From positions 1-26,930 of the forward strand of contig CAZGNU010000018.1 in NCBI GenBank assembly GCA_964527325.1: a DNA stretch of 26,930 nucleotides, written 5' to 3'. Below are positions 15,431 to 26,076 of this stretch, in pieces. The notes beneath the pieces are model-generated. The model worked only from the letters and a program-made list of their open reading frames with translations, did not search any database and was not told where the DNA came from. Position 1 is the stretch's first letter. Each line of letters starts with the position of its first letter. The DNA comes from UBA6164 sp964527325. Its GTDB lineage: Bacteria > Patescibacteriota > Gracilibacteria > BD1-5 > UBA6164. A program made the translations under genes and the position numbers.

Positions 15431-18272
15431 ATATCTCAATATTAACAATATCCTCTAAAACATTTTTATTTACATAATCTACTTTTAAAACCACTTTATA
15501 TTCTCATGGTTTTTTATATGAATGAGTTGGATTTGCTTCTGTAGAAGTATTCCCATCTCAGAAATTCCAAAAATATGCTATAATTTGTCACTCTGAATCA
15601 TCAGAAGAAAAATCAATTCATTGCATGATTGGAGCCTTTTTCATACTAGCAGAAATTTTTACTGATTGAGGCTTTGGTTTTAATATTAATTTTTTAGTAT
15701 GAGAATATTTTTTTCATGAAGAGGTTACTACAGTTAAAGTTATATCATAATCTCAAGGAGTTGTATACTTGTGTCATTTTACTACTGCATCTTTTTCTTC
15801 TGTGAAACCATCACCATAATCCCATATAAATTTTTCAATGTCTTCATCTTTTACTTGACTCTTTGAAGCATCAAATGAAACAATAATAGGTACATATGAA
15901 CTATTTTTTATTATTTCAAAATCTATAATGGCTTCCTTTTTTAATCATTCTATAAAAATTTGCTCTTTCATTTCTATTATATCATCAGAAATTTTTCTAT
16001 TAACAAATTTATAATGTACTGTAATAGTATGATTTCCTTCAGAATTTATATCATAGTTTCATATTTTTCATGAATAATCAATGTCTCAGTCAGAATCATA
16101 ATCCCACTCTACTTCTTTTAATGTATATAATAAATTATTTGATTTAACAAATATAGTATCGAGTTTTATTTTTGTTGGAACTCATATCCTATCAATATAA
16201 TAATCATTCATTTTTTCTTCATATTTTACATTATCGATAAGAGCGTTTCAATTAAAAATTCTCAATGGTTTTGAAAGTTTTAATATTTTTGGTATTTCTA
16301 TAGTTGTTTCTAGTTCTTTGATATCTCCGGATGAATCTTTTAGAATAACCTTTACATTAAAATCTCAATAAGATTCAAATTCAAATTTTATTTTACTTGA
16401 TCAAGTTGGGTCAGAAACATCTCACACATTTGTAATTTCTTTATCTCATATTATCCATTTATATTCTTCAATATATCATTTTCAGAATTCATTTTGTAAA
16501 TCATCTACCCATAATTCAAATTCAAAATCGTTTATAATTCATCTTCTGAACTTAATTTTTCAATTTAAAATATTTTCATCTTCTCAGTCAATAATAAATA
16601 ATTTATCTAACTCCTCAGAAACTTTATCATTTCTTTTTATATACATTCATATTAATGTTTCTTCAAAAATTGGAGTTCAATGCCTGAAAAAATCTCAAGT
16701 ATATTTAGGAGTATTTAAATCGTCCATAAAATACCACTCTATTTTTCATAATTCTTTCAAGTCTGTTGCATCAAATTCAACCATTTTTCCACCATTATTT
16801 AGCATTTTTTCATTTATTTTCACTACATGTGAAATATTTATGCTAGGTATTCAATCTACAGTTTTTTCTATAATATTTCACTTTATATCTGTTTGTTCAA
16901 TATTTAATGTAACTTCATGATTTCATTTTTTATCAAATTTATTAACAATAGTAGGAAGAGGAGTTTCTTTTATATTACCATCTCAAAAATCCCAAATATA
17001 TTTTTTAATTTTTAATCATTTATTTTCTTCATTTTTTGCATAAAATGATAAATCAAATTTTATTTCCACAGGTCATATTAAATTATCAGTATTGTCTATT
17101 AGAGATCATTCTTTATCAAATGACTCACTTAATAGTTTAGAATTATCATAAATTTGTACATCTCAATAAGACATTTCTTGCCAGTTTGGAAGAGCTCTAA
17201 TTTTTTCATCAATTATCATCCAAGCAGTTCACGTAACAAAAGTAAAAATCAAAATTATAGTAGCTATTATTCAATATCTAATTTTCTTTTGTTTAAATTC
17301 TTTTTTTGTAAGAAAAAATTTAAATAAGTGAACTATTAAAAATACAATTTCAATAAAAATTAATACAGAAAATATAAATGCAACTGCTTGTCATAAAAAT
17401 ACATTTATATCATTTAAGTTTATTCACAAAGAGGCAAAAAATAGTACATCTTCTACTGTTTTAGCATTTAGTATAACAAAACTTAGAAAAGAACCTCAAA
17501 TTATTAAAGTTATAAGAGAAACTATTCATAAAAATGTAAAAATAGTACTCATAGATACTTTCTTTTTAGCTTGTTTTGCTACTTTTTCTTTTGTTTCTAT
17601 AGCTTTTATAAATAATTTTGATCATAATGTAGATGGAACAACTTTCGTAGTAATCTTATAGTTTTTATTTCTAATTCTAGTTTTTCATTCTCATTCTTGT
17701 TCATTCTCAGTTTCATCAACTGTTAATTTTGTTAAAGTTTTTGCTTTTATTAATATATTTGAATAAATAGGATATTTAATATATTTTGTATCCCTGATTA
17801 CTTTATCTTTTCTAAAAGTAATTTTCACAGCTTCTTCACTAGGCTCAAAAGTAGCAAAATCATATTCTTTGTCTACAAGAATTGCTAATAATATATCTAC
17901 AGAGGTAATATTTACATCAAAAATTATTTTTTCCTCAGTTTCTTCCTTTTTTTGTTCTTCATTTACAGGCTTTATTATAGATTTTTCATATTCTGTTTTT
18001 CAAATATCTTCTTCAGAAATATTTTCCTCTGTCTTTCAGGTATTTTCACTTTCAAGAGGAGAAGTATTTTCTTTTTCAATTTCTTGTTCATTTTCTGTAG
18101 CCTCCTTCTCCTGTAAAGGAGAGGGAATTCAAGGGTGAGGTATTGTTTCAGAAATATTTAAATTTTCTGCCTCATTATTTGTTTCTAGAGTAGTTTTTTC
18201 ATTATTTTCTGCCTCATTATTTGCTTTTTCTTTTTCATTTAAATCAAGATCAAGCTTTGATGGATCAAACAT
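15426..18272 (-). CDS. Large membrane-anchored PKD-repeat surface protein
   Basis: This 948-residue protein has three parts. Residues 1-110 are acidic and low-complexity, with repeats of AENNE and ENNEAEN, and hold palindromic element D (IPHPGIPSPLQEKEA near residues 44-58). A Lys/Val-rich region leads to three membrane helices at about 243-268, 293-318 and 332-353. The rest is extracytoplasmic and contains PKD-type beta repeats: YIWDFGDGN near 430, a WDYDSDGD unit near 700, FIWDYGDG near 810 and YFWNFGDGN near 905, each followed by a G-Y/H-strand consensus. Other regions resemble diverged PKD repeats. PKD domains are beta sandwiches of adhesive surface proteins. The role, perhaps host or cell contact, is an inference from domain type. 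Confidence 0.8.
18101..18140 (-). repeat. Palindromic element D, in frame inside the PKD protein gene
   Basis: CCTTCTCCT-GTAA-AGGAGAGG, then GAATTCAAGGGTGAGG. On the coding strand it reads Pro-His-Pro-Gly-Ile-Pro-Ser-Pro-Leu-Gln-Glu-Lys-Glu in the disordered N-terminus. It matches element E closely after reversing strand. Confidence 0.8.
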
Positions 18273-18350
18273 AATTTATATTTATTAATAAACTAATATT
18301 ATTTTAGCATAAAAATTAAAAAAAATCTAATATTTTGTATTGACCAATAT

Positions 18351-18385
18351 AAAAAAGTTAGTCTAATTTAGACTAACTTTTTTTA
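18351..18385 (-). terminator. Strong terminator after secA
   Basis: A perfect inverted repeat, AAAAAAGTTAGTCTAA (18351-18366) and TTAGACTAACTTTTTT (18368-18383). It overlaps the secA stop codon. Confidence 0.85.
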
Positions 18386-21028
18386 AACCCTAATTCTTGT
18401 TTTTCCACCACCATTTTTTGGTGCCCTATTTGGGTTGTTAAATAGGGGATTTGCGTTTGTATTTGATTGTTGTTGGTTTGTTGGAGATTGTTTATTTATT
18501 GTTGTAGATTCTTGTAAAGAAACATCATTGAAATCCATGTTTCTTGCATCTATTTGTACTTGTTCAACTTCACTGATTTGGTTGATAGAGAACATTGATT
18601 TTACTGTCTTGTATTCTAGTTCATCTATTAGTACATTAAATTTTTCGTAAGCTTTTTCTTTGTATACTACAAGAGGTTGTCTTTGAGCATATCATTCAAA
18701 AGCTACTTCTTCTCTTAGTCTACTCATAGCATCTATATGTCTCATCCATAGTCTGTCAATTGATTGAAGAACTATTCTTCTTTCTAATTCATTATATGCC
18801 TCTATGCTTACAGCTTTTTCTTTTACTTTTTCTAACTCATCTATTCAAATATTTGCTATATATTCTGCTAATTCTACAGGATCATCTATACCTGAAATAT
18901 CATTATTTTCTATTAGGTCATCAATAGCTTGTACCCCTAAAAATTCATTTACTTTTGTTATTATTTCTTTTTTATCTATTTGTTCTCATTCTTCTTTTCA
19001 CATAGTATTAGCTAATACTACTTTTTTTAGTTGAGAAGCAACCATTTCCTTAATATCACTATCAATATCTTCTGCATTTAGTATTTTGTTTCTTTTAGAA
19101 TAAATAATTGTTCTATGTTGATTTATAACGTCATCATATTCTAAAATATGCTTTCTTACATCAAAATTGTGTCATTCAACTTGTTTTTGAACTCAAGTAA
19201 CTTTTCTAGTAAGCATTCAGCTTTGTGCTAATGGTTCTTCATCTGGAAGGGAAGCAAACATAGGAGAATTAAATACACTGAACAGTTTATCTCATCCAAA
19301 TATTCTCATAATATCATCATTTGGAGAAATTAAGTATTGAGTAATTCAAGGATCTCATTGTCTACCAGCTCTTCATCTTAATTGATTATCAATTCTTCTA
19401 GTTTCATGTTTTTCTGTACCTAAAATAATTAGTCATCAAAGATCTACTACTCATTCTCAAAGTTTGATATCTGTACCTCTTCATGCCATATTTGTAGCAA
19501 TAGTAATTGCTCATTTTTGTCATGCATGAGCAATTGTTTCAGCTTCAGATTCATGATGTTTAGCATTTAGTACATTGTGTTTAATGTTTTCTTTTTTTAA
19601 TCTTTCACTTAAATATTCAGATTTTTCAACTGATACTGTACCAACTAAAATAGGCTGACCAGTTTCATGCATTTCTTTTATAAGGGATACAACATAATCA
19701 AATTTACCTTTTTCATTTTTGAATAATAAATCTTTTCTATCATCTCTGATAAGAGGTCTATTTGTAGGAATTACTAATGTATCAAGAGCATATACTTTAT
19801 AAAATTCTTCAGCTTCAGTTAGAGCAGTACCAGTCATTCAAGCTAATTTCCAGAACATTCTAAAGTAGTTTTGAAACGTAATACTAGCTAGAGTTTTACT
19901 TTCTTGTTGTATGTCAACTTTTTCTTTTGCTTCCAAAGCTTGGTGTAATCAATCAGAATATCTTCTACCAGATAATACTCTACCAGTATGTTCATCAATA
20001 ATCATTACTTCGTTATCACGAACTAGATAATCTTTATCTTTATTAAAAACAGCCATAGCTTTTAGAGAATTTTCAACATGGTGAATATCGTTATAATGAG
20101 CAGAAACATATATATTATCTATATGAAGCAATTCTTCTACTTTTTTAATTCAGTCTTCTGTTAAAGTTGCTGTTTTTCATTTTTCATCTATTTTATAGTG
20201 TTCAGTTTTCTTCAATTGTTTAGCTAACTGAGCAAATTTCATATATTTACTAGTTGGTTCATCATCAGGCATTGAGATTATTAGAGGAGTTCTGGCTTCA
20301 TCTATCAAAATAGAATCAACTTCATCTATAATAGCAAAGAACAATTTAGACTGAACTTTATCTTCATTTTTAACGACCATATTATCTCTCAAATAATCAA
20401 AACCAAGCTCGTTATTTGTAGCGTATAGTACATCAGAATTATAAGCATTTTTCTTTTCTTCTTTTTCTTGAGAATTGTATATTACTCATGTAGTTAATCA
20501 TAAAGAATCGAATAAAACTCACATTTCTTGAGAGTCTCTCTGAGCTAGGTAATCATTAACTGTAACAATCATTACAGTATTTCAAGTTAAAGCATTTAAA
20601 TATGCTGGAAGTGTAGCAACAAGAGTTTTTCATTCTCATGTTTTCATTTCACTTATATTACCTTCATGGATAGCTAAACCTCAAATCAGTTGAACATCAT
20701 AAGGAATCATATTCCAAGTCATTTTTCTGCCATCAGCTAATTCAAATTCTTTTAAATTTAATATTTTACAAGCAGTTTTAACAAGAGCAAAAGCTTCAAA
20801 TTTTATTTCATTTAGAATATTTTTAATTTTTTCAGAATCTTCTTCAATTAAAAAATCCAATCATTCAAACATTTTTTTAAACTCTGCAGTTTTATTTTTT
20901 ACGTCTTCCAAAGAATATCATTCTTGAGCTTTTTCAAGCTCTTTAATGTTTTGAACAAATTTACTTATTTCTCTTACTTTTTTTTCACTTGGATCACCAA
21001 ATATAGATTTTATTATTTTTTCAATCAT
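18383..21028 (-). CDS. secA: Preprotein translocase ATPase SecA
   Basis: SecA is the ATPase motor that drives unfolded proteins through SecYEG. The 881-residue product is full length. Walker A is EMKTGEGKTLVA (residues 128-139), where both Gly flanking Glu are UGA. It continues TVNDYLAQRD, GFDYLRDN and the DEVDSILIDEARTPLIIS signature (235-252). In the second half are IDEHTGRVLSGRRYSDG, TGTALTEAEEFYKVY and DTLVIPTNRP, and later the GRAGRQG-type region. The C-terminus is a Gln/Asn-rich linker ending KNGGGKTRIRV; the zinc-binding CxCxSGxxxxxC/H tail of many bacterial SecA is missing, as it is in various lineages. secG lies elsewhere in the window. Confidence 0.97.
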
Positions 21029-21062
21029 TTTTATTTATTACTTCTTTAAAAAATACTAATGG

Positions 21063-21090
21063 ATTATATACAAAAAGAATGTTTTGTAAA
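21063..21090 (-). promoter_or_regulatory. Promoter for secA
   Basis: On the minus strand, TTTACA (21090-21085) and TATAAT (21068-21063) are 16 bases apart, giving a leader of about 28 bases. Confidence 0.6.
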
Positions 21091-21098
21091 AGATAAAT

Positions 21099-21126
21099 TT
21101 GTTTATTTTCATTTTATGTATATAAT
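21099..21126 (+). promoter_or_regulatory. Promoter for the PemK-like gene
   Basis: TTGTTT (21099-21104) and TATAAT (21121-21126) are 16 bases apart, about 27 bases before the ATG. The divergent secA promoter is almost back to back with it. Confidence 0.55.
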
Positions 21127-21152
21127 TTGAGTATATTAGATAAATATAAACA

Positions 21153-21614
21153 ATGAAAATGAACAAAACAAAATGTATTTTTGATGCATGGAACACAGAA
21201 AAACAACACATTGATATTAAATGAAAATTTAAAAGAATAAAGGTTTGAGAAATATGGCTTTGTAAAATATGAATAAATATTTGATGAGAGATTTCTAAGG
21301 ATTGAAAATTTTCTCGACCAGTATTAGTTGTTTCGAATAAATTGTGATGAGATTTAGTTTGAGTTATACCTATTACTAGTATTTATAATGAAAATAATTT
21401 AAATTCTTTATGTAAAATAGAAAATCATGAAAAATATTGATTAAATAGAAAAAGTTTTTTAATATTAAATCAATTTAAAATTATTAGTTTGAAAAGATTA
21501 GAAATGAAGTTTAATTGATACTATAGATCTGATAGATTTTTACCACTTATTTCACTTAATAAAGTAAATTATTATTTAAATAAGTTATTTTTTATAATAA
21601 AAAATAACCCCTAG
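21153..21614 (+). CDS. PemK/MazF-like toxin domain protein, orphan
   Basis: The 153-residue product has the opening of PemK/MazF endoribonucleases: KVGEIWLCKIGINIGGE, KDGKFSRPVLVVSNKLGGD, then GVIPITS. This matches GeIw...fg.n.G.E..k..RPvlvv...gd.v.vipiTs of the family. Family members cleave mRNA at short motifs. The N-terminus MKMNKTKCIFDAWNTEKQH is an extra lead of about 28 residues. No antitoxin ORF could be identified before or after it, and secA lies divergently. Three closely spaced UGA codons encode glycines. Activity is unproven; it may be a domesticated or solitary member. Confidence 0.75.
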
Positions 21615-21656
21615 CCGAATATAACATTCTCTAGGGGGGGGGAGATATAAAATCTC
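21608..21656 (+). other. Hairpins with a G run after the PemK-like gene
   Basis: CCCCTAG (21608-21614, including the stop codon) pairs with CTAGGGG (21631-21637). A run of nine G follows the CTA, and then a small GAGAT-ATAAA-ATCTC hairpin. No T run follows, so it is not a standard terminator. Confidence 0.5.
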
Positions 21657-21723
21657 ACTTGTATATTCATTATATTAAAATATAATAAAAAAGTCAAATT
21701 TAAAAAAATAACATAAAAAACAT

Positions 21724-22314
21724 ATGATAGCATTTTTACAATGAAAAGTAATAGATTTAGATTTTACAAATGTGACTGTATTAACTGGGTCTGGTGTTTG
21801 ATATGAGGTATGAATAAATGAGCTTACTTATTCTAAACTTGGTTTGGAATCAGAAGTATGATTATATGTTTACCATCATATAACTGATAATAACCAAAGT
21901 CTTTTTGGTTTTATAGAATCAGAAGAAAAAAAAGTATTTACAGAGCTAATAAAAATTTCATGAATATGATGAAAAGTAGCTATGCAAATATTGTCTTTAT
22001 GAATAGAAAGATTAGTTATGGCAATACAGTGAGAGGATAATAAAACAATAGAATGAATAAAATGAATTTGAAAAAAAATGGCTCAAAAGATTCTTCTAGA
22101 ACTTAAAGATAAAGATTTCTGAATAATTGTAAGCAGTAGTGAAACAATAAAAAAAGCAAACACTATTTCTGCAGATCTACATACTTCTATCAAATCTACT
22201 CTTACAAATATGGGGTATAACCCAAGAGATATTGATAGATTGTTGACACAATTACCAGAAGACATGAAAGATGCAGGAAAAATTATTCCATTTGTTATTA
22301 AAGAATTAAGTTAA
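21724..22314 (+). CDS. ruvA: Holliday junction DNA helicase subunit RuvA
   Basis: RuvA tetramers bind Holliday junctions and load RuvB for branch migration. The 196-residue product has the three expected domains. The N-terminal OB fold starts MIAFLQGKVIDLD with TGSGVGYEVGI, and HHITDNNQSLFGF matches the family HH.redaq.LyGF. Domain II contains tandem helix-hairpin-helix motifs, LIKISGIGGKVAMQIL and IKGIGKKMAQKILLEL, where most of the hairpin glycines are UGA. A short domain III (SADLHTSIKSTLTNMGYNP) would contact RuvB. RuvB and RuvC are not in the window. Confidence 0.95.
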
Positions 22315-22325
22315 GAAAACAAAAA

Positions 22326-22402
22326 AAATACCTCTGTGCAGTATCTTTCAACTGTAGTGAACAAGGTATTATTAAATGTCTTAAAGACATAATTATTATA
22401 TA
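22326..22402 (+). other. Structured intergenic element between ruvA and rmuC
   Basis: AATACCT and AGGTATT form a perfect 7-base outer stem enclosing TGCAGT and ACTGTA (one G-U pair). Just after comes a second hairpin with arms ATGTCTT and AAGACAT. A T run does not follow directly, so an intrinsic terminator is uncertain. It could be a cis-acting mRNA structure. Confidence 0.4.
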
Positions 22403-22448
22403 AAATAATTACAAAAAAATCAAATTTAAATATTAAAAAACAACTACT

Positions 22449-23501
22449 ATGACATTAGAAATATGATTAATAATTTTGGTTTCAGTTCTTATATGAATAA
22501 TACTTTATCTACTTTTAAAAAAGGATAATAATATGGATTCATGATCTTTAAAAATGTTACAAGATCAGATAATTAGTTTGAATAAAAATATTGATTATAA
22601 ACTTTGAGAATCAAATAGAAATACTCAGAAAAATTTTGATATAAATTCAAAAATAAGTAGTGAAGCAAATAAGCAAATAGAACAAATAACAAAAAAACTT
22701 ACAAATCTGGATGAGACGAATAAGCAGATTAAAGATATTTGAGGTCAACTTGAGTGACTTGAAAGTGTTTTAAAAAATCCTAAACAAAGGTGAATATTAT
22801 GAGAATATTTTTTAGAAAATGTATTAAAAAACATTCTACCACCAGATAATTATAAATTACAATATTCTTTTAAAAATGGGGATATAGTTGATTGAGTTAT
22901 TTTCGTGAAAGAAAAAATAATTCCTATTGATTCAAAATTTTCACTTGAAAATTATAATAGAATTATTAGTGAAGAAAATTTAGTACAAAAAGAAATATTG
23001 GTAAAAGAATTTAGAAATGATTTAAAGAAAAGAATTGATGAAACTAGTAAATATATAAAACCGTCTGAAGCAACTATGGAATTTGCTTTCATGTTTATTC
23101 CAAGTGAATGAATTTATTATGATTTACTTGTAAATAAAGTATGAACATTAAAGGTAAATACAGTAGATCTTATAGAATATGCATTCAAAGAAAAAAAAGT
23201 AATAATAGTGAGTCCTACAAGTTTTTATGCATATCTTCAAACTGTACTACAATGACTTAGAGCATTACAAATAGAAGAATCAGCCAAAGATATTCAAAAA
23301 CAAGTAGAAAAATTAAGAAAGCATTTGTGAGCATATGAAGAGTATTTACAAAAATTATGAAATACTTTGTGAACAACAGTAAATCATTATAATACAGCAT
23401 ATAAAAAATTTAATCTCATAGAAAAAGATGTTGTAAAAATTACTGGAGAAACCAAAGATAAAGAACAAAATATTTTACAATTAGATAAACCAGAAAATTA
23501 A
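22449..23501 (+). CDS. rmuC: DNA recombination protein RmuC
   Basis: RmuC-family proteins are membrane-anchored with a restriction-endonuclease-like fold and limit inversions at short inverted repeats. The 350-residue product has a single N-terminal helix (about residues 3-24) and then a coiled coil rich in Asn, Lys, Gln and Ser (about 30-105). The RmuC domain follows: NPKQRGILGEYFLENVLKNI, IPIDSKFSLENYNRI, ATMEFAFMFIPSEGIYYDL and VIIVSPTSFYAYLQTVL. These match the family segments G.wGE..L..iL, vviDaKf.l..y, p.e.amfIPsEaly and vi..sP.tl.a.Lrtv. The stop overlaps the next start (TAATG). Confidence 0.93.
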
Positions 23502-24289
23502 TGAAAACATATGATAAATTTCTAGATTATTATGACAAAATAGTAAGAAGTGTAAATAATCCTATAGAAGATGAAGTAGAGTTTTTAGTTGAAGATTGTA
23601 TAAAAGAATATAAACCAGAAACAAAAACTATACTTGAAACAGCATGTGGTACATGAATAGTGGCAAAAGAATTAATATCACTAGGATATAAAGTTACAGG
23701 ATTAGATATAAGTGAAAAAATGTTAGAAAAGGCCGAAAAAAACTTAAATAAAAAAGATTTAGTCTTAGGTGATATGACTAATTTTGATTTAGTTAAAACT
23801 TTTGATACTGTAATTTGTAATTATAATTCAATATGTCATTTATTAAAATGGGAGCAGTGGCAAGCATTTTTCGAGATGACAAATAAGCATTTAGAAAAAG
23901 ATGGATTATTTATTTTTGATATAAATACAGTTTTTGAATTTGAAAATATAACTAAAGATTTTGCACAATTTTATAATTTCTGAGATGATACTGTTTGTCT
24001 TGAAATGCAGAAAACCTCACCCCAACCCTCTCCTTTGGAGGAGAGGGAGCAAGACCAAAATCAAGTTTGATTTGTTTATGAGTGGCTAGTAAAAATATTT
24101 TCAAAAAGAGAGGATGGAAAGTACGATTTAATAGAAGAAGTAATAAAAGAAAATAGTTTTCCTATTAACAAAATAAAAAAAGAGTTAAAAGAAAAATGAT
24201 TTAAAATTTTAGAAATGATAGATTATCATTATTGAGAAGTGACAGCTCGTAGTGAAAGAGTGTATTTTATTTGTAAAAAGAAATTGTAA
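23501..24289 (+). CDS. SAM-dependent methyltransferase, class I
   Basis: The 262-residue product has motif I ILETACGTGIVAKELISLGY (residues about 44-63), which binds S-adenosylmethionine, then VTGLDISEKMLEKAEKN (motif II acidic residue) and VLGDMTNFD (motif III). YNSICHL and HLEKDGLFIFDINT follow, as in small-molecule methyltransferases of the Methyltransf_25 or UbiE type. Residues about 171-185 (KTSPQPSPLEEREQ) are encoded by palindromic element E, inserted in a loop in the C-terminal half. The substrate is unknown. The ATG overlaps the rmuC stop, so expression is coupled. Confidence 0.8.
24013..24051 (+). repeat. Palindromic element E, in frame inside the methyltransferase gene
   Basis: ACCTCACCCCAACCCTCTCC, then TTTGGAGGAGAGGGAGC. 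The core palindrome is CCCTCTCC-TTTGG-AGGAGAGGG. It is read as Thr-Ser-Pro-Gln-Pro-Ser-Pro-Leu-Glu-Glu-Arg-Glu. Its reverse complement matches element D closely. Confidence 0.8.
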
Positions 24290-24380
24290 AAGTTTTTTTG
24301 TTAATTTAATAAGTATTATTTTTTGTATATAATAATATTTAAGATAAACTTATAATAATTTATTTTTTTATAATATTTAT

Positions 24381-26057
24381 ATGGATAATATAAAAGTTCC
24401 CAAAATAATAAGAATCTTTATTTCGATTATATTAATGTTGCTAACGTTAGTAATTATATTTTTTTATAATTTTATGTCTTTTGTAAATGATATTAGTAAT
24501 ATTATTATATTATTTTTCTCATTTTTAGTAATTATTTTAAATATTTTTTTTATAAAAAAACCAATAAAATTTGTATTTTTATGATTTCTATGATTTATTA
24601 TATATTTATGATTAAATATTTATATTTTATTTTTTTTCTTACAGAATTGATTTGGAGGTGATATATTTTATCAAATAGGATATAACTTTTTAAATATTTC
24701 TGAATATGGCTTAATTGATATAATACTTTTCATATTTTCGTTATTTATATTATTATTTTATATTACAGTATTTATAGCATTTAGTATATTTTTATACAAG
24801 CTAATTAAATATAAAAATGAATTAAAAACATGATCAAATAAATTTTGAAGTGTATATATATCATATTTTATATTTTTAATAGGGATGTTTTTATTTTATT
24901 TTTTATATTATAATATTCCTGTAAAAGTACAGTATGTTGATGATAATTTTTTTGTTACTAGATTTAATGATATTAAAAACAGAGAAGATGTATTGTTAAA
25001 ATATGCTAATGATATAGATAAAATATTAGATAATTTTTCAGAAGATGATATTGATTATATTCAAAAATTATATATTTGTTTAACTAAACATGATGGTGGT
25101 AATATGGAAGAGCTATATTCAAAATATAAAGAATTTAAATTATCATCAGAAAAAACTTTAAATATTAATGATTGTTTTACGCAAGATTTTGATACAAAAT
25201 TAATTATTAATAAGGAAAAAGAAATTGATAACAAAATAAAAAAATTATTAAGTTTGAAAGAAGAAAATTATAAAGAAAAAGTAGAAAAATTAAGAGATTA
25301 TCAACTTTCGTTATCAAAAATTTCAACTAAAGAATATAAAGAAAAATATATTTATGATATTTGATTTATTAAACAGATAAATAATTTTAATGATATTATA
25401 AAAAATATACTTAAAGAAGATGTTTTAGTAGAAAATTTAAATAATGAATGATTGTATTGACCTTTTCTAAAATATATTAGAATGTCTTTTAGTGTTATGT
25501 TATATTATTTAGACAGTAATGAGGAAGATAAAGCTATCGATTTAGTGTTAAATAATTATTTTTTATGAAAAAAAATTATGGATTGAGAATCTGGAATGAT
25601 TAGATTACTTGTCTGAAACACTATATCTTCTATATCTTTAAAAGAGTTAAATTATATAATAGAAAATTATAATTTAAGTAATAAAAATAAAAGTAGAATT
25701 ATAATGGTATTAAAAGAAAAATTAAATAATGATAATAATTTTTCTAATTCAATGAAAATTGAATATAAAAATGAGAAGAAGTTGTTAATGAATATAAAAA
25801 ATAATTTGTTTTTTAATATTGTAGATGCTAATAATTTACTAAAATTTAAATATTTTTATATTATAGATAATAAATATAATTTTGATAATGATAATGAATA
25901 TATACATTTTTATTCTTATAGAAATCCTTTAAAGAGAAATTATATGTGAACAAATATGATTTTAGATACTTTATGATTGTATGTTACTCAATTTAATAAA
26001 TTAAATTATTTGTCAATTTATAAAAAAGAGATATTAAAAAATATTTTAAAACAATAA
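24381..26057 (+). CDS. Large membrane protein with long helical cytoplasmic or extracellular domain, unknown
   Basis: The 558-residue product has a hydrophobic first third with about five membrane helices, at roughly residues 10-32, 38-60, 66-85, 110-136 and 155-175. After YYNIPVKVQYVDDN comes a long soluble part, predicted mostly helical and Asn/Lys/Asp-rich. It has coiled-coil-like Lys/Glu stretches (INKEKEIDNKIKKLLSLKEE and KEKVEKLRDYQLS, around residues 270-310). I recognise no family or motif. It lies 91 bases after the methyltransferase stop and 19 bases before the rRNA methyltransferase, in the same orientation. The 5' region is very AT-rich without a clear promoter. Confidence 0.65.
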
Positions 26058-26076
26058 TTAATATAAAGAAATAAAC

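Noticed and set aside
17869..18138. Ser/Phe-rich plus-strand ORF
   Set aside because: It is antisense to the acidic N-terminus of the PKD protein; Glu-rich coding DNA reads as Ser/Phe on the other strand.
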